This document shows, in pieces, positions 19,422 through 29,157 of a DNA stretch of 64,000 nt. The notes beneath the pieces were generated by a model, which was not told the origin of the DNA, did not search any database, and saw only the letters and a program-made list of their open reading frames with translations. The first letter of the stretch is position 1, and the number at the start of each line of letters is the position of its first letter. Source of the DNA: an uncultured Rhodopila sp. (GTDB lineage Bacteria > Pseudomonadota > Alphaproteobacteria > Acetobacterales > Acetobacteraceae). The position numbers and the translations under genes are program-made. The DNA lies in NCBI RefSeq assembly GCF_903915725.1, contig NZ_CAIWTY010000016.1:1-64000 (forward strand). The letters are read 5' to 3'.

Positions 19422-19533
19422 TGGCCTTCCTCGGCGGCAGGCCTCAAAGCGCCGCCATGACGGGCTTGTAACGGCTACCGGCGGTCGTCTCTGCTATGAC
19501 TGGCCAAACGGCGGTGCGTCCCGACATCGCCTT

Positions 19534-20820
19534 ATGGTAAGGGAACGCCTGCGCAGAATGGATGCCCACGTGGATTCACTGACCCGAGAGCCTGTCCGCA
19601 CCCGTGGCCGAAGCCGCCTGCGCCGTTGGGGCATGGTGCTGCTATGCCTGCTGGTTGTCGCGGCGATCGTCTATGCGATTTGGTTCTTTCCCTCCGCCCC
19701 AACCGCCAAGAAGCTGGACGCCAGCGCCAACCAGGCGATCCCGGTGCTGATCGCGGTGGCTGAGACGAGGGACATGCCGATATACCAGGACGGCCTCGGC
19801 ACGGTGCAGGCGTTCAATACCGTCACCATGCGAGCGATGGTCGATGGCCCGCTGGTCACGGTGAACTTCAAAGAGGGTCAGGCCGTCCACAAGGGCGACG
19901 TGCTGGCGCAGATCGATGCGCGCACTTTCCAGGCCGCGCTCGACAACGCGTTGGCCAGGAAGGCCCAGGACGAGGCGCAACTGGCGAACGCGCGGCTCGA
20001 TCTGGCCCGGTATCAGAAATTGGTGGCGAACGCCTATACATCGGCGCAGCAGGCCGACACCGCGAAGGCCCAGGTGGCGCAGTTCGCGGCCCTGGTGCAG
20101 CAGGACCAGGCGCAGATCGACACGGCGCGGACGCAGCTCAGCTACAGCACGATCATAGCACCGATCGACGGGCTCACCGGCATCCGGCAGGTCGATCCGG
20201 GCAATATCGTGCATGCGGTGGATGCCACCGGGATTGTGGTGATCACCCAGCTTGAGCCGATTTCGGTGCTGTTCACGCTGCCGCAGCAAGTTCTGCCGGC
20301 GGTGGCGAGTGCGATGGCGGAGGGTCCCGCGCCGGTGCTGGCTCTCGCGCAGGATGCGGCGGGCGGGGCGCCCAAGGTGCTGGATACCGGCACGCTGACG
20401 GTGCTGGACAACCAGGTCGATTCCACCACCGGCACCATCAAGCTGAAGGCGGCGTTTCCGAACGCGCAGCACCGGCTTTGGCCCGGCGGCTTCGTCAGCG
20501 TGCGGCTGCGGACCGAGGTCGCCAAGGACGCAATCGTCGTGCCGCCCTCGGCGATCCAGCGCGGCCCGCGCGGTCCGTATGTGTTTGTCATCGGCACCGA
20601 CAACACGGCGAAGCGGCAGCCGGTGACAGTCGGGTATGAGGATGAGGTGGCATCGATCGTTACCGGCGGTTTGAAGGCCGGGGAAACGGTGGTGGTGGAC
20701 GGGGCTTCGCGGCTCGCGGATGGCACCAAGGTGACGGTGGCGAAGCCGGATGCCGATGCGGCAGCGGTGCCGGAGCAGCCGGCCGCGCCGGGGACCAATC
20801 GGCAGCATGCGGGCGGGTAG
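19534..20820 (+). CDS. RND efflux periplasmic adaptor subunit (MdtA-like)
   Basis: The 428-residue membrane-fusion protein has one N-terminal membrane anchor at about 29-51. A lipoyl/barrel-sandwich half VDGPLVTVNFKEGQAVHKGD follows, then an alpha-hairpin rich in Ala/Gln (about 130-200), and the second lipoyl half LSYSTIIAPIDGLTGIRQVD. Beta-barrel and membrane-proximal domains contain VPPSAIQRGPRGPYVFV. These are MdtA/AcrA landmarks. A second in-frame ATG eight codons downstream is an alternative start, as neither has a strong RBS. It is followed by the first RND pump after a 198-base gap that holds a palindromic repeat. Confidence 0.92.
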   Translation: MVRERLRRMDAHVDSLTREPVRTRGRSRLRRWGMVLLCLLVVAAIVYAIWFFPSAPTAKKLDASANQAIPVLIAVAETRDMPIYQDGLGTVQAFNTVTMRAMVDGPLVTVNFKEGQAVHKGDVLAQIDARTFQAALDNALARKAQDEAQLANARLDLARYQKLVANAYTSAQQADTAKAQVAQFAALVQQDQAQIDTARTQLSYSTIIAPIDGLTGIRQVDPGNIVHAVDATGIVVITQLEPISVLFTLPQQVLPAVASAMAEGPAPVLALAQDAAGGAPKVLDTGTLTVLDNQVDSTTGTIKLKAAFPNAQHRLWPGGFVSVRLRTEVAKDAIVVPPSAIQRGPRGPYVFVIGTDNTAKRQPVTVGYEDEVASIVTGGLKAGETVVVDGASRLADGTKVTVAKPDADAAAVPEQPAAPGTNRQHAGG

Positions 20821-20875
20821 GGACGTGGTTGGACGGTTGCCCTACGGGACGTGGCCCCATTCGTCGCTGCCCTTC

Positions 20876-20955
20876 TCGTCATGGCCCGGCTTGTCCGGGC
20901 CACCTATTCCAGCACGTGCGGCGATAGATGGCCCGGACAAGCCGGGCCATGACGA
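20876..20955. repeat. Dispersed palindromic repeat, family A, copy 2
   Basis: Two perfect 27-base inverted arms (20876-20902 and 20929-20955), beginning TCGTCATGGCCCGGCTTG and ending TGACGA, flank a 26-base spacer. The structure would fold into a very stable hairpin in the transcript between the adaptor and pump genes, where it could protect upstream mRNA or reduce downstream expression. Confidence 0.85.
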
Positions 20956-21018
20956 CGAAAGACATCCGCCCCACAGTCTAAATCCGGCAGCCTTCGCCAA
21001 CCTGCCCCACCTCTCGGC

Positions 21019-24000
21019 ATGAACATCTCCGCGCCCTTCATCGCCCGCCCGATAGCCACCTGGTTGCTGGCCATTGCGATCCTGCTGTCCGGGCTGCTCG
21101 GCTACCAGGCGCTGCCGGTCTCGGCGCTGCCGGAGGTTGACTTCCCGACCATCCAGGTCGTGACGCAACTCCCCGGCGCCAGCCCGGAAACAACCGAGAC
21201 GCTGATCACCGCCTCGCTGGAACGGCAGTTCGGCCAGATCCCGGGGCTGCTGCTGATGACCTCGCAGAGCGCGGAAGGCACCAGCCAGATCACCCTGCAA
21301 TTCGCGCTGAACCGGTCGATGGATTCCGCTTCGCAGGACGTGCAGGCGGCGATCAATGCCGCCTCGGCCACATTGCCGGCGAATCTGCCCTATCCGCCGA
21401 CATACTCGAAGGTGAATCCGGCAGATGCGCCGATACTCAGCCTGGCGCTGACCTCCGACACGGTGCCGATCGACGTGATCAGCGACGCGGCGGACACGCT
21501 GCTGCAGCCGAAGTTTTCCGAAATCGGCGGCGTCGGGCGGGTGACCGTGCAGGGCGGCATGCGGCCGGCGGTGCGGGTGCGGGTCGATCCGGCGCGTCTC
21601 GCGGCCTACGGCCTGGCGATGGAGGATGTCCGCACCGCCGTCGCCGCCGCCAACGTGAACGGCGCCAAGGGTGGGTTCGACGGGCCGCGGCAGTCCTTCG
21701 CGCTGGGCGCCAACGACCAGTTGGTAGACGCCGCGGCATACCAGAACCTGGTGATCGCCTGGCGCAACGGCGCCCCGGTGCGGCTGTCCGCCGTCGGCAG
21801 CGTCGTCGGCGGGGTGGAGAACGACCGCGTCGGCGCGACCTATGACGGCACGCCGGCAGTGGTGCTGGACATCCAGCGCCAGCCCGGCGCGAACATCGTC
21901 GAGACGGTTGAGGCTTTGAAGGAGGCGTTGCCGAAGCTGCGCAAGGCAATCCCCTCCGGCATCCAGGTCTCGATCGTGACCGACCGCACCGAGACAATCC
22001 GCGCTTCCGTTCGCGACGTGCAATACACGCTGGTGATGTCAGTGGTGCTGGTGGTGCTGGTGATCTTTGTCTTCCTGCGCAGCGCCCGCGCCACCTTCAT
22101 CCCCGCCGTCGCCCTGCCGCTGTCGCTTGTCGGCACCTTCGGGATCATGCACCTGCTCGGCTACGGCGTGGACAACCTGTCGCTGATGGCGCTGACCATT
22201 GCCACCGGGTTCGTCGTCGACGACGCCATCGTCATGATCGAGAACGTGGTGCGCTATATCGAGCGCGGCGTTCCCCCCCTCGAAGCCGCCTTCCGCGGCG
22301 CTGCTCAGATCGGCTTTACCATCGTCTCGCTGACCGTCTCGCTGATCGCGGTGTTCATCCCGCTGCTGTTCATGACCGGCGTGGTCGGGCGGCTGTTCAA
22401 GGAGTTCTCTGTCACCCTGTCGGTCGCGGTGATCGTCTCCGCGGTGATCTCGCTGACCCTGACGCCGATGATGTGCGGGCGGTTGCTGAAGCCGGCGAAG
22501 GACGAAAAGCCCGGCCTGATCGCGCGAATCAGCGAACGCGGCTTCGACCGACTGCTCGATGCGTATCGCGGCAGCCTGGACTGGAGCTTCCGGCACCAGC
22601 GCTTCGTGCTCGCTGTCGGCGCGCTGACACTTGTCGGCACCTTGGGCCTGTATGCGATCGTGCCGAAGGGATTCCTGCCGCGGCAGGACACCGGCGTTAT
22701 CCTGGCGGTGACCGAGGCGGCGCAAAGTGCCTCTATCCAAAAATTAATCGAAATGCAGACGCGGATGGCGGCGATCGTCCGGCAGGACAAGGCTGTCACC
22801 GGCGTGGTGTCGTTCGTGGGCGCCGGAACGATCAACACGACGCCCAACACCGGGCGGCTGACCATCGCGCTGAAGCCCGTCGGCCAGCGCGACCGGATGG
22901 ATGTCGTGGTGGCGCGCATGCAGGCGGCGATCCCCGGCATCCCCGGCATCACCGCCTTCTTCCAGCCCGTGCAGGACATCCAGATCGGCACCCGGGTCAG
23001 CCGCACGCCGTACCAATATACTCTGATGGATACTGACGCCGCCGAACTGGCCGCCTGGGCGCCGCGGCTGCGGCGGAAGCTGGCAACGCTGCCGGAACTG
23101 CGCGACGTCGCCAGCGACCAGCAGGATGAGGGGTTCCGTACCTTCATCAGCGTGGACCGCGACGCCGCGATGCGCCTCGGCGTGTCGATGCAGGCGATCC
23201 AGGACACGCTGTACGACGCGTTCGGGCAGCGGCAGATCTCCACCATTTTCGGCCAGTCCAACCAGTACCGCGTGGTGCTGGAAGCCGATCCAGGGTGGCA
23301 GGCGGACCCGGATAGTTTGCGGCTGCTGCGGGTGCCCGGATTGAACGACGCCCAGGTGCCGCTGTCGGCCATCGCCCGGGTGGAGCGGACGACGGCGCCG
23401 CTGGTGATCAGCCACCAGGAGCAGTTTCCGGCGATCACCCTCAGCTTCGATATCGCGCGCGGCTATTCGCTCGGCAGCGCCGTCGCCGCCGTGGCGCGGG
23501 CTGAAACGGACATCGGCATGCCGCAGACGATCAGCGGCAGCTATTCCGGCGACGCGGCGGAGTTCCAGTCGTCGCTGGCGGCGGAGCCGTGGCTGATCCT
23601 GGCGGCGGTGGTGGTGATCTACATCGTCCTCGGCGTGCTGTACGAAAGCTGGATCCATCCGGTCACCATCCTGTCCACCTTGCCCTCGGCCGGGCTTGGG
23701 GCGCTGCTGGCGCTGATGGCCTGCGGCATCGACCTGTCGCTGGTGGCGCTGGTCGGGATCGTCCTGCTGATGGGCATCGTGAAGAAGAACGCCATCATGA
23801 TGGTGGATTTCGCCATCGAGGCGGAGCGGGCGCGCGGCCTGTCGCCCCCTGACGCGATGCGGGAGGCGTGTTTGCTGCGGTTCCGGCCCATCATGATGAC
23901 GACGATGGCGGCGTTGCTGGGCGCGCTGCCGCTGGTACTGGAACGCGGGGCAGGGTCGGAGTTGCGCTATCCGCTGGGGGTGACGATCATCGGGGGATTG

Positions 24001-24114
24001 CTGCTGTCGCAGTTCCTGACGCTGTATACGACCCCGGCGATTTATCTTGCGTTCGAACGGCTAAGGCTGCGCTTGTCAGGTCCGGGGTCGCCGGAACCCG
24101 CAGCGGCGGAGTGA
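21019..24114 (+). CDS. RND multidrug efflux pump, MdtB-like
   Basis: The 1031-residue inner-membrane proton/drug antiporter starts MNISAPFIARPIATWLL, the usual RND N-terminus. The second transmembrane bundle (about 335-495) includes GFVVDDAIVMIENV, whose paired aspartates carry protons. A matching second half has GIVKKNAIMMVDFAIEAE. The two large periplasmic porter/docking loops lie at about 35-330 and 565-860. Architecture and length match MdtB/MdtC, which work as a heteromer. The partner pump is encoded 1.6 kb downstream. Substrates are unknown; bile salts, novobiocin and metals are typical of the subfamily. Confidence 0.93.
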   Translation: MNISAPFIARPIATWLLAIAILLSGLLGYQALPVSALPEVDFPTIQVVTQLPGASPETTETLITASLERQFGQIPGLLLMTSQSAEGTSQITLQFALNRSMDSASQDVQAAINAASATLPANLPYPPTYSKVNPADAPILSLALTSDTVPIDVISDAADTLLQPKFSEIGGVGRVTVQGGMRPAVRVRVDPARLAAYGLAMEDVRTAVAAANVNGAKGGFDGPRQSFALGANDQLVDAAAYQNLVIAWRNGAPVRLSAVGSVVGGVENDRVGATYDGTPAVVLDIQRQPGANIVETVEALKEALPKLRKAIPSGIQVSIVTDRTETIRASVRDVQYTLVMSVVLVVLVIFVFLRSARATFIPAVALPLSLVGTFGIMHLLGYGVDNLSLMALTIATGFVVDDAIVMIENVVRYIERGVPPLEAAFRGAAQIGFTIVSLTVSLIAVFIPLLFMTGVVGRLFKEFSVTLSVAVIVSAVISLTLTPMMCGRLLKPAKDEKPGLIARISERGFDRLLDAYRGSLDWSFRHQRFVLAVGALTLVGTLGLYAIVPKGFLPRQDTGVILAVTEAAQSASIQKLIEMQTRMAAIVRQDKAVTGVVSFVGAGTINTTPNTGRLTIALKPVGQRDRMDVVVARMQAAIPGIPGITAFFQPVQDIQIGTRVSRTPYQYTLMDTDAAELAAWAPRLRRKLATLPELRDVASDQQDEGFRTFISVDRDAAMRLGVSMQAIQDTLYDAFGQRQISTIFGQSNQYRVVLEADPGWQADPDSLRLLRVPGLNDAQVPLSAIARVERTTAPLVISHQEQFPAITLSFDIARGYSLGSAVAAVARAETDIGMPQTISGSYSGDAAEFQSSLAAEPWLILAAVVVIYIVLGVLYESWIHPVTILSTLPSAGLGALLALMACGIDLSLVALVGIVLLMGIVKKNAIMMVDFAIEAERARGLSPPDAMREACLLRFRPIMMTTMAALLGALPLVLERGAGSELRYPLGVTIIGGLLLSQFLTLYTTPAIYLAFERLRLRLSGPGSPEPAAAE

Positions 24115-24156
24115 GCGAACCGCGATTTCGACCCCCCCTCGATTGGACCTACGAAC

Positions 24157-24696
24157 ATGAATGAATTGATTGCTGTCACCAAAGCGGCTGTTCGCGCAGC
24201 GCACTGGCATTCCGACCAGCGGCGGACAGGCGCGGCAAAGGAACCCTATGTTAACCACCTGCTGGAAGTTGCCGGCCTTGTTGCGGAAGCGACTGGTGGC
24301 GAGGACCTTAATCTGGTGATCGCCGCGCTGCTGCATGATTCGGTTGAAGACCAGGAGAGAAGCCGGGCCGAGATAGCCGCGGAGTTCGGCGAAGACGTGG
24401 CTGCGTTGGTGATGGAGGTGACAGACGACAAGACTTTACCGAAGGCCGAGAGAAAGGCGTTGCAGATTCAGAACGCACCTCACAAGTCGGCCCGGGCGGC
24501 CATATTGAAACTGGCGGACAAGACGAGCAACCTTTCGGCGCTTGCATTCAGCCCGCCCGCCGGCTGGTCGATGCAACGCAGGGCCGATTACGTGCAATGG
24601 GCTCGCGATGTCGTGGCCGGGTTGCCATCGGACAACGCTTTCCTGCACCGGCGGTTCGCCGAGGCCGTGGCTAAGGCCGAGCGGTCGGTAGTTTAG
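24157..24696 (+). CDS. MESH1-like HD hydrolase, possible (p)ppGpp hydrolase
   Basis: The 179-residue single-domain HD protein carries AAHWHSDQRRTG, PYVNHLLEVAGLVAEATG, IAALLHDSVED and LKLADKTSNLSAL. The H...HD...D metal site and the KLADK-NL segment are those of the hydrolase half of RelA/SpoT and of small alarmone hydrolases (MESH1). It therefore probably removes pyrophosphate from ppGpp or a related nucleotide with Mn2+. There is no synthetase, TGS or ACT domain. It starts 42 bases after the RND pump and could be co-transcribed with it. Substrate is inferred from family only. Confidence 0.82.
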   Translation: MNELIAVTKAAVRAAHWHSDQRRTGAAKEPYVNHLLEVAGLVAEATGGEDLNLVIAALLHDSVEDQERSRAEIAAEFGEDVAALVMEVTDDKTLPKAERKALQIQNAPHKSARAAILKLADKTSNLSALAFSPPAGWSMQRRADYVQWARDVVAGLPSDNAFLHRRFAEAVAKAERSVV

Positions 24697-24730
24697 GTGT
24701 TCGGTTCAGTAATGCCATTCCGCATCCAAT

Positions 24731-24746
24731 GTCATGGCCCGGCTTA
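24731..24746. repeat. Half copy of palindromic repeat family A
   Basis: GTCATGGCCCGGCTTA matches one arm of the family A element and then diverges; the second arm is absent. It lies after the HD hydrolase gene and marks a degraded copy. Confidence 0.5.
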
Positions 24747-24967
24747 TAGGAAGAACCGGCTGTCGCGACACTTCTAAGTTTGGCGACAAAATTTTCGCGG
24801 CGACATGGGCCACGCCATATTGATTTTGCAAATGTCTGTCGCGGAAAGCAATACTTCGGCGAGGATATATGCGACGGATCACATCTTCATCGGTTATGCG
24901 CGTGTCCTGCAGGTGCCAGCGACACGCCAACCGGGACCAAAAAGCTAATTTCTTTCAGGGGGAATGA

Positions 24968-25357
24968 ATGACGAAGCTCTCCATCCTCGCGACGGCCGCC
25001 ATCCTGACGATGGCGTTCGCTGCACACTCCGCCGTCGCGCAGACCCCTCCGGCACACCCCAAGATCGTCATGCCGGATCACAGCATGCGCGCAAGCATGC
25101 TCATCGGCAAGAAAGTGCTGGACGAGCAGAACGGGGAGCTCGGTACTGTCGTGGACATCATGGTGAAGAACGGAGCCGTCGAACCGAAGGCGATCGTGGC
25201 GATCCTTGACCTGAATGCGCTCGCCACCAGGCACGTGGCGGTGCCATTGAGCCGCCTGAAGGTCGTGGACGACAAAGTGATGATGCCGGGGGCAACGAAG
25301 AAGACGTTGATCGCCATGCCCCTCTATGATTACGAAGGTGACAAGCGAAGCCACTGA
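24968..25357 (+). CDS. Exported PRC-barrel domain protein
   Basis: The 129-residue protein has a clear signal peptide (residues 1-25, ending AVAQ). A PRC-barrel follows: MRASMLIGKKVLDEQNGELG, VVDIMVKNGAVEPKAIVAIL and VAVPLSRLKVVDDKVMMPG. PRC-barrels bind RNA, metals or partner proteins; exported versions are common in alphaproteobacteria and are often stress-related. A GGGGG Shine-Dalgarno lies just upstream. Together with the facing lipoprotein gene it separates the two RND pump genes and looks like an insertion into an mdtABC-type operon. Confidence 0.8.
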   Translation: MTKLSILATAAILTMAFAAHSAVAQTPPAHPKIVMPDHSMRASMLIGKKVLDEQNGELGTVVDIMVKNGAVEPKAIVAILDLNALATRHVAVPLSRLKVVDDKVMMPGATKKTLIAMPLYDYEGDKRSH

Positions 25358-25464
25358 TTGTCGTCCTGACAGCGTCTCCGTCTTTATCATCAGCGCGGCG
25401 AAGGTCCTGGCGCAAGCGTGTCAGGTAGCGGCGGCGCCCCCAGGCACCTTGATCGGCGGCGGGA

Positions 25465-25659
25465 TCAGTCCCCCAGCGCCCGGTCAACCGATCGGCCGGC
25501 CGATTGCGCCGGACCCTTCGGCGGGTCGAGCGTGTCCTGCACCTTCTGCCCGGCCTTATCGAGGCTGGAGCCGGCCTTCTCGGCCGGCCCCTCCTGATGA
25601 CAGGCAGCCAGCGCCGCCAACATGACGGCGCAGGCAACAACGGTTAAAGTCTTACGCAT
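25465..25659 (-). CDS. Small lipoprotein, entericidin-like composition
   Basis: The 64-residue protein starts MRKTLTVVACAVMLAALAAC, a lipoprotein signal with lipobox LAAC. The mature part, about 44 residues, is hydrophilic and rich in Ala, Gly, Lys and Asp (EKAGSSLDKAGQKVQDTLD), with heptad-like spacing of the kind seen in small surface-exposed lipoproteins. GAGGGG lies seven bases before the ATG, fixing the start over a longer frame. It is transcribed against the surrounding genes, 69 bases from the second RND pump, so the two share a divergent promoter region. Confidence 0.75.
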   Translation of the reverse strand: MRKTLTVVACAVMLAALAACHQEGPAEKAGSSLDKAGQKVQDTLDPPKGPAQSAGRSVDRALGD

Positions 25660-25727
25660 GAAAGCCCCTCGAGCAAGATGAACCGCCGTAACGACAGCGG
25701 CCGTCGCCGGTTGCATCCCGGGCAGCC

Positions 25728-28700
25728 ATGAACTTTTCCGCGTTTTTCATCGCCCGCCCGGTGGCGACCATCCTGCTGTCCATCGGGCTGATGCTGTCCG
25801 GCATCGTCGCCTACCGCTTCCTGCCGGTCGCGGCGCTGCCCAGCGTTGATATCCCCACCATGGTCGTGTTCGCCGCGCGTCCGGGAGCGGACCCGGAGAC
25901 GATGGCGAACTCGATCGCCGCACCGCTGGAGCGGCGGCTCGGGCAGATCCCCGGCGTGACCGAGATCACCTCGACTTCCGCCGTCGGCAATACCAGTATC
26001 GTCATCCAGTTCGACATCGACCGCGACATCGACGGCGCCGCGCACGATGTGCAGGCGGCAATCAACAACGCCACGCCGGATCTGCCGTCCGACCTGCCGA
26101 CGCGGCCGTTCTACCGCAAGTTCAATCCGGCCGATGCGCCGATCATGATCATCGCGCTGTCGTCGGCGACGCTGTCCACGGCGCAGATCTACGACGCGGC
26201 CGACACTGTCCTGGCACAGCGTTTGTCGCAGGCGCCAGGGGTCGCGCAGGTGCAGGTGAACGGCTCGGAAAAGCCGGCGGTGCGCATCCGGCTCGATCCG
26301 GCGCGGCTGGCGGCGTCCGGGCTGTCCGCCCAGGACGTCTACACCGCCGTCCGCGGCGCCAACGTGCTGCAGCCGGTGGGCGGCTTCGAGGGTGCCGATA
26401 CGGCCGAAACCATCGGCATCAACGGCCAGATGTGGCAGGCCGGCCAATACGCGCCCCTGGTCATCAAGACCGCCAAGGGCGCCATCCTGCGGCTGTCGGA
26501 CGTCGCCAGCGTGGTGAACGGCACCGCCAACACCCGCCTTGCCGCGTGGGACGGCAAACAGCCGGCGATCCTGTTGACCATCACCAAGGCGTCCGGGGCC
26601 AACGCCATCGAGACGGTGGACGGACTGAAGGCGTTGCTGCCGCAGCTGCTGCGCTGGCTGCCGCCGGACATCCAGCTTTCGATCATCTCCGACCGCACCA
26701 CGACGATCCGTGCCAGCGTGCAGGATATCCAGTGGACGCTGCTGATCACCATCGTGCTGGTGCTGCTGGTGGTGCTGCTGTTCATGCGCCGCGCCGTGCC
26801 TACCCTGGCGGCGGCGGTGACGGTGCCGCTGTCGATCAGCGGCACGCTGGCGGGCATGTGGTTCTTCGGCTTCGCGATCGACAATTTCTCGCTGATGGCG
26901 CTGACCGTCTCGGTCGGCTTTTGCGTCGACGATGCGATCGTCATGATCGAGAACATCGTCCGCCACGCCGAGCGCGGCATGACCCCGCTCCAGGCCGCCA
27001 TCGCCGGCTCCCGCCAGATCGGCTTTACCGTGATCTCGATCAGCGTCTCGCTGGTGGCGGTATTTATCCCGCTGCTGTTCATGGGCGGGATTCTCGGGAG
27101 GCTATTTCATGAATTTGCCATGACGCTGACCATGGCGATCGCGATCTCCGCACTGGTGTCGCTGACACTGACCCCGATGATGTGCGGCCGCTACATGTCG
27201 GTGGCGGAGCCGAAGGGTGGGCACGGGCTGGTCTGGCGCGTCATCGAGCGGGGGCAGGTCGCGGTCGAGCGATTCTATGCCCGCACCCTGAACTGGGCGC
27301 TGGCGCACCGGGCGTTCATGCTGCTGATCACCGTGCTGACGGTCGTGCTGACGGTCCGGATGTACGGTCTGGTGCCGAAGGGCTTCCTACCCGACCAGGA
27401 CACCGGCATCATCCAGGGATCGACCATCGCCGAACCGGACATCTCGTTCGCGGCCATGGAGGAAAGACAGCGCGCGGCGGTGGACGTGCTGCTGTCAGAT
27501 CCGGCCATCGAGTCCGTCTCCTCCAATGTTGGCGTTTCGAACGGCTGGTCCGCGGTGAACCGGGGCTGGATGACGATCAGCCTGAAACCGCGGGCGGAGC
27601 GGGGCGTGTCCTCTGCCGCGGTTATCGATCGGCTGCGCGACAAATTGGCGAAAGTCAGTGGACTGCGCACCGTGCTGTTCTCCGCCCAGGATCTGCGCGG
27701 CGGCGGGCGGCAGGGCGGCGCTCAGTACGAGTACGTGCTGATCAGCCAGGACCTGGCGAAAATGCGCTTTTGGGCGCAGGCGCTGGAGGATCGCCTCAAG
27801 CAGACCCCGGGGATCGTTGATGTGACCAGCGATCAGGACAAGGCCGGCCCGCAGGTCGACGTGGTCATCGACCGCGACGCCGCGGCGAGGCTGGGGATCA
27901 AGGTCGCCGACATCGACAACGCGCTGAACAACGCCTACTCGCAGCGCCAGGTCTCGACGATCTACGCGCAGCGCAACCAGTACACCGTGGTGCTGGAAAC
28001 CGTCCCCCGGCTGCAGGCCGATCCGTCTTCGCTGGATCGCCTGTATGTCGGGGCGGCGGGGGGCAAGCCGGTGCCGCTGTCGGCTGTGGCGCGGTTCGGG
28101 CGGAGCACCTCGCCGAATGCGGTGAAGCACCAGGGCCCGTTCGCCGCCGCGTCGATCAGCTTCAACCTCGCACCCGGCGTGGCGCTGAGCACCGGCGAGA
28201 CGGCGATCGAGAACGCGACGCTGGAGCTGCGGATGCCGGAGGATGTGCATACGGAATTCGCCGGCAACGCGATGTTTCTGCAGAAGTCGCTATCGACCCA
28301 GCCGCTGCTGATCGCGGCGGCGTTCATCTCGATCTACATCGTGCTAGGTGTGCTGTATGAGAGCCTGCTGCACGCGCTGACGATCATCTCGACCCTGCCG
28401 GCGGCCGGCCTGGGGGCGCTGCTGGCGCTGTGGCTGTTCGGCAGCGAGTTGTCGGTCATGGGCATCATCGGCATCATTCTGCTGATGGGGATCGTCAAGA
28501 AGAACGCCATCATGATGGTGGACTTCGCGCTGGAGCAGGAGCGGCAGTTCGGCAAGTCGCCGTTCGATGCGATTCACGCCGCCTGCCTGGAGCGGTTCCG
28601 GCCGATAACCATGACCACGCTGGCGGCGTTGCTGGGCGCTCTGCCGCTGGCGCTGGCGTTCGGCACCGGAGCAGAACTGCGGCGGCCGCTGGGGATCGCC

Positions 28701-28844
28701 ATCGCGGGCGGACTGATCGTGTCGCAGATGCTGACGCTCTATACGACTCCTGTCGTCTATCTGGCGCTTGAGCGTCTGGCCGGCCGCCGATCGGCTGTTT
28801 CGCGTCCGGTGGCGGTGACGGATCCGCGCCCTATCGGCGGCTAG
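25728..28844 (+). CDS. RND multidrug efflux pump, MdtC-like
   Basis: This 1038-residue pump is the second RND protein of the locus. It starts MNFSAFFIARPVATILLS and carries the proton-relay motif GFCVDDAIVMIENIVRHAE plus GIVKKNAIMMVDFALEQE in the C-terminal half. The two periplasmic loops and twelve membrane segments are complete. With the MdtB-like pump it resembles the MdtBC heteromer, but the usual direct adjacency is broken by three other genes. Its TAG stop shares bases with the stop of a small gene on the other strand. Confidence 0.93.
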   Translation: MNFSAFFIARPVATILLSIGLMLSGIVAYRFLPVAALPSVDIPTMVVFAARPGADPETMANSIAAPLERRLGQIPGVTEITSTSAVGNTSIVIQFDIDRDIDGAAHDVQAAINNATPDLPSDLPTRPFYRKFNPADAPIMIIALSSATLSTAQIYDAADTVLAQRLSQAPGVAQVQVNGSEKPAVRIRLDPARLAASGLSAQDVYTAVRGANVLQPVGGFEGADTAETIGINGQMWQAGQYAPLVIKTAKGAILRLSDVASVVNGTANTRLAAWDGKQPAILLTITKASGANAIETVDGLKALLPQLLRWLPPDIQLSIISDRTTTIRASVQDIQWTLLITIVLVLLVVLLFMRRAVPTLAAAVTVPLSISGTLAGMWFFGFAIDNFSLMALTVSVGFCVDDAIVMIENIVRHAERGMTPLQAAIAGSRQIGFTVISISVSLVAVFIPLLFMGGILGRLFHEFAMTLTMAIAISALVSLTLTPMMCGRYMSVAEPKGGHGLVWRVIERGQVAVERFYARTLNWALAHRAFMLLITVLTVVLTVRMYGLVPKGFLPDQDTGIIQGSTIAEPDISFAAMEERQRAAVDVLLSDPAIESVSSNVGVSNGWSAVNRGWMTISLKPRAERGVSSAAVIDRLRDKLAKVSGLRTVLFSAQDLRGGGRQGGAQYEYVLISQDLAKMRFWAQALEDRLKQTPGIVDVTSDQDKAGPQVDVVIDRDAAARLGIKVADIDNALNNAYSQRQVSTIYAQRNQYTVVLETVPRLQADPSSLDRLYVGAAGGKPVPLSAVARFGRSTSPNAVKHQGPFAAASISFNLAPGVALSTGETAIENATLELRMPEDVHTEFAGNAMFLQKSLSTQPLLIAAAFISIYIVLGVLYESLLHALTIISTLPAAGLGALLALWLFGSELSVMGIIGIILLMGIVKKNAIMMVDFALEQERQFGKSPFDAIHAACLERFRPITMTTLAALLGALPLALAFGTGAELRRPLGIAIAGGLIVSQMLTLYTTPVVYLALERLAGRRSAVSRPVAVTDPRPIGG

Positions 28845-29005
28845 AGCAGTCTGACCAGCAGATAGACGGCGGCGACCCAGATCGGCAGCGACAAGAGCAC
28901 GGCGACGACGATGCCGCGGATCGCGGGGGCGCGCGTTTCGGCTTTTTCGCCTGGCGCGGTGCGGTTTTCCGCCGCAGCCGTGAGATCGAACGCGGCCTGT
29001 GCCAT
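28841..29005 (-). CDS. Small single-pass membrane protein
   Basis: This 54-residue protein has a charged N-terminal half (residues 1-28) and one membrane helix of the form IRGIVVAVLLSLPIWVAAVY near residues 29-48, ending RLL. GGAGG lies six bases before the chosen ATG; a longer frame upstream has no RBS. Its stop codon overlaps the stop of the RND pump on the opposite strand (CTAG). The function is unknown. The position suggests either a pump-associated small protein or an independent gene. Confidence 0.6.
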   Translation of the reverse strand: MAQAAFDLTAAAENRTAPGEKAETRAPAIRGIVVAVLLSLPIWVAAVYLLVRLL

Positions 29006-29128
29006 GGCAGCCTCCATTTTTGCTGGCTCCAGAGATAACGGAACCGTGAGAGCGCGCCAACATGAATCAAATGTCCGCGAGCGAATCAAAAATGCCGGGT
29101 TTTTGCGCCCGTCGCGCAAGGTAACAAT

Positions 29129-29157
29129 TTGACGAAATAAGTCTAGTTTCATAAATA
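29129..29157 (+). promoter_or_regulatory. Strong sigma-70-type promoter
   Basis: TTGACG (29129-29134) and TAAATA (29152-29157) are spaced by 17 bases within an AT-rich stretch that stands out from the surrounding GC-rich DNA. It points to the conserved 100-residue protein gene starting at 29368, which would have a leader of about 200 bases. The leader contains a GGCTG-GTTC-CAGCC hairpin shortly before the ribosome binding site. Confidence 0.65.
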
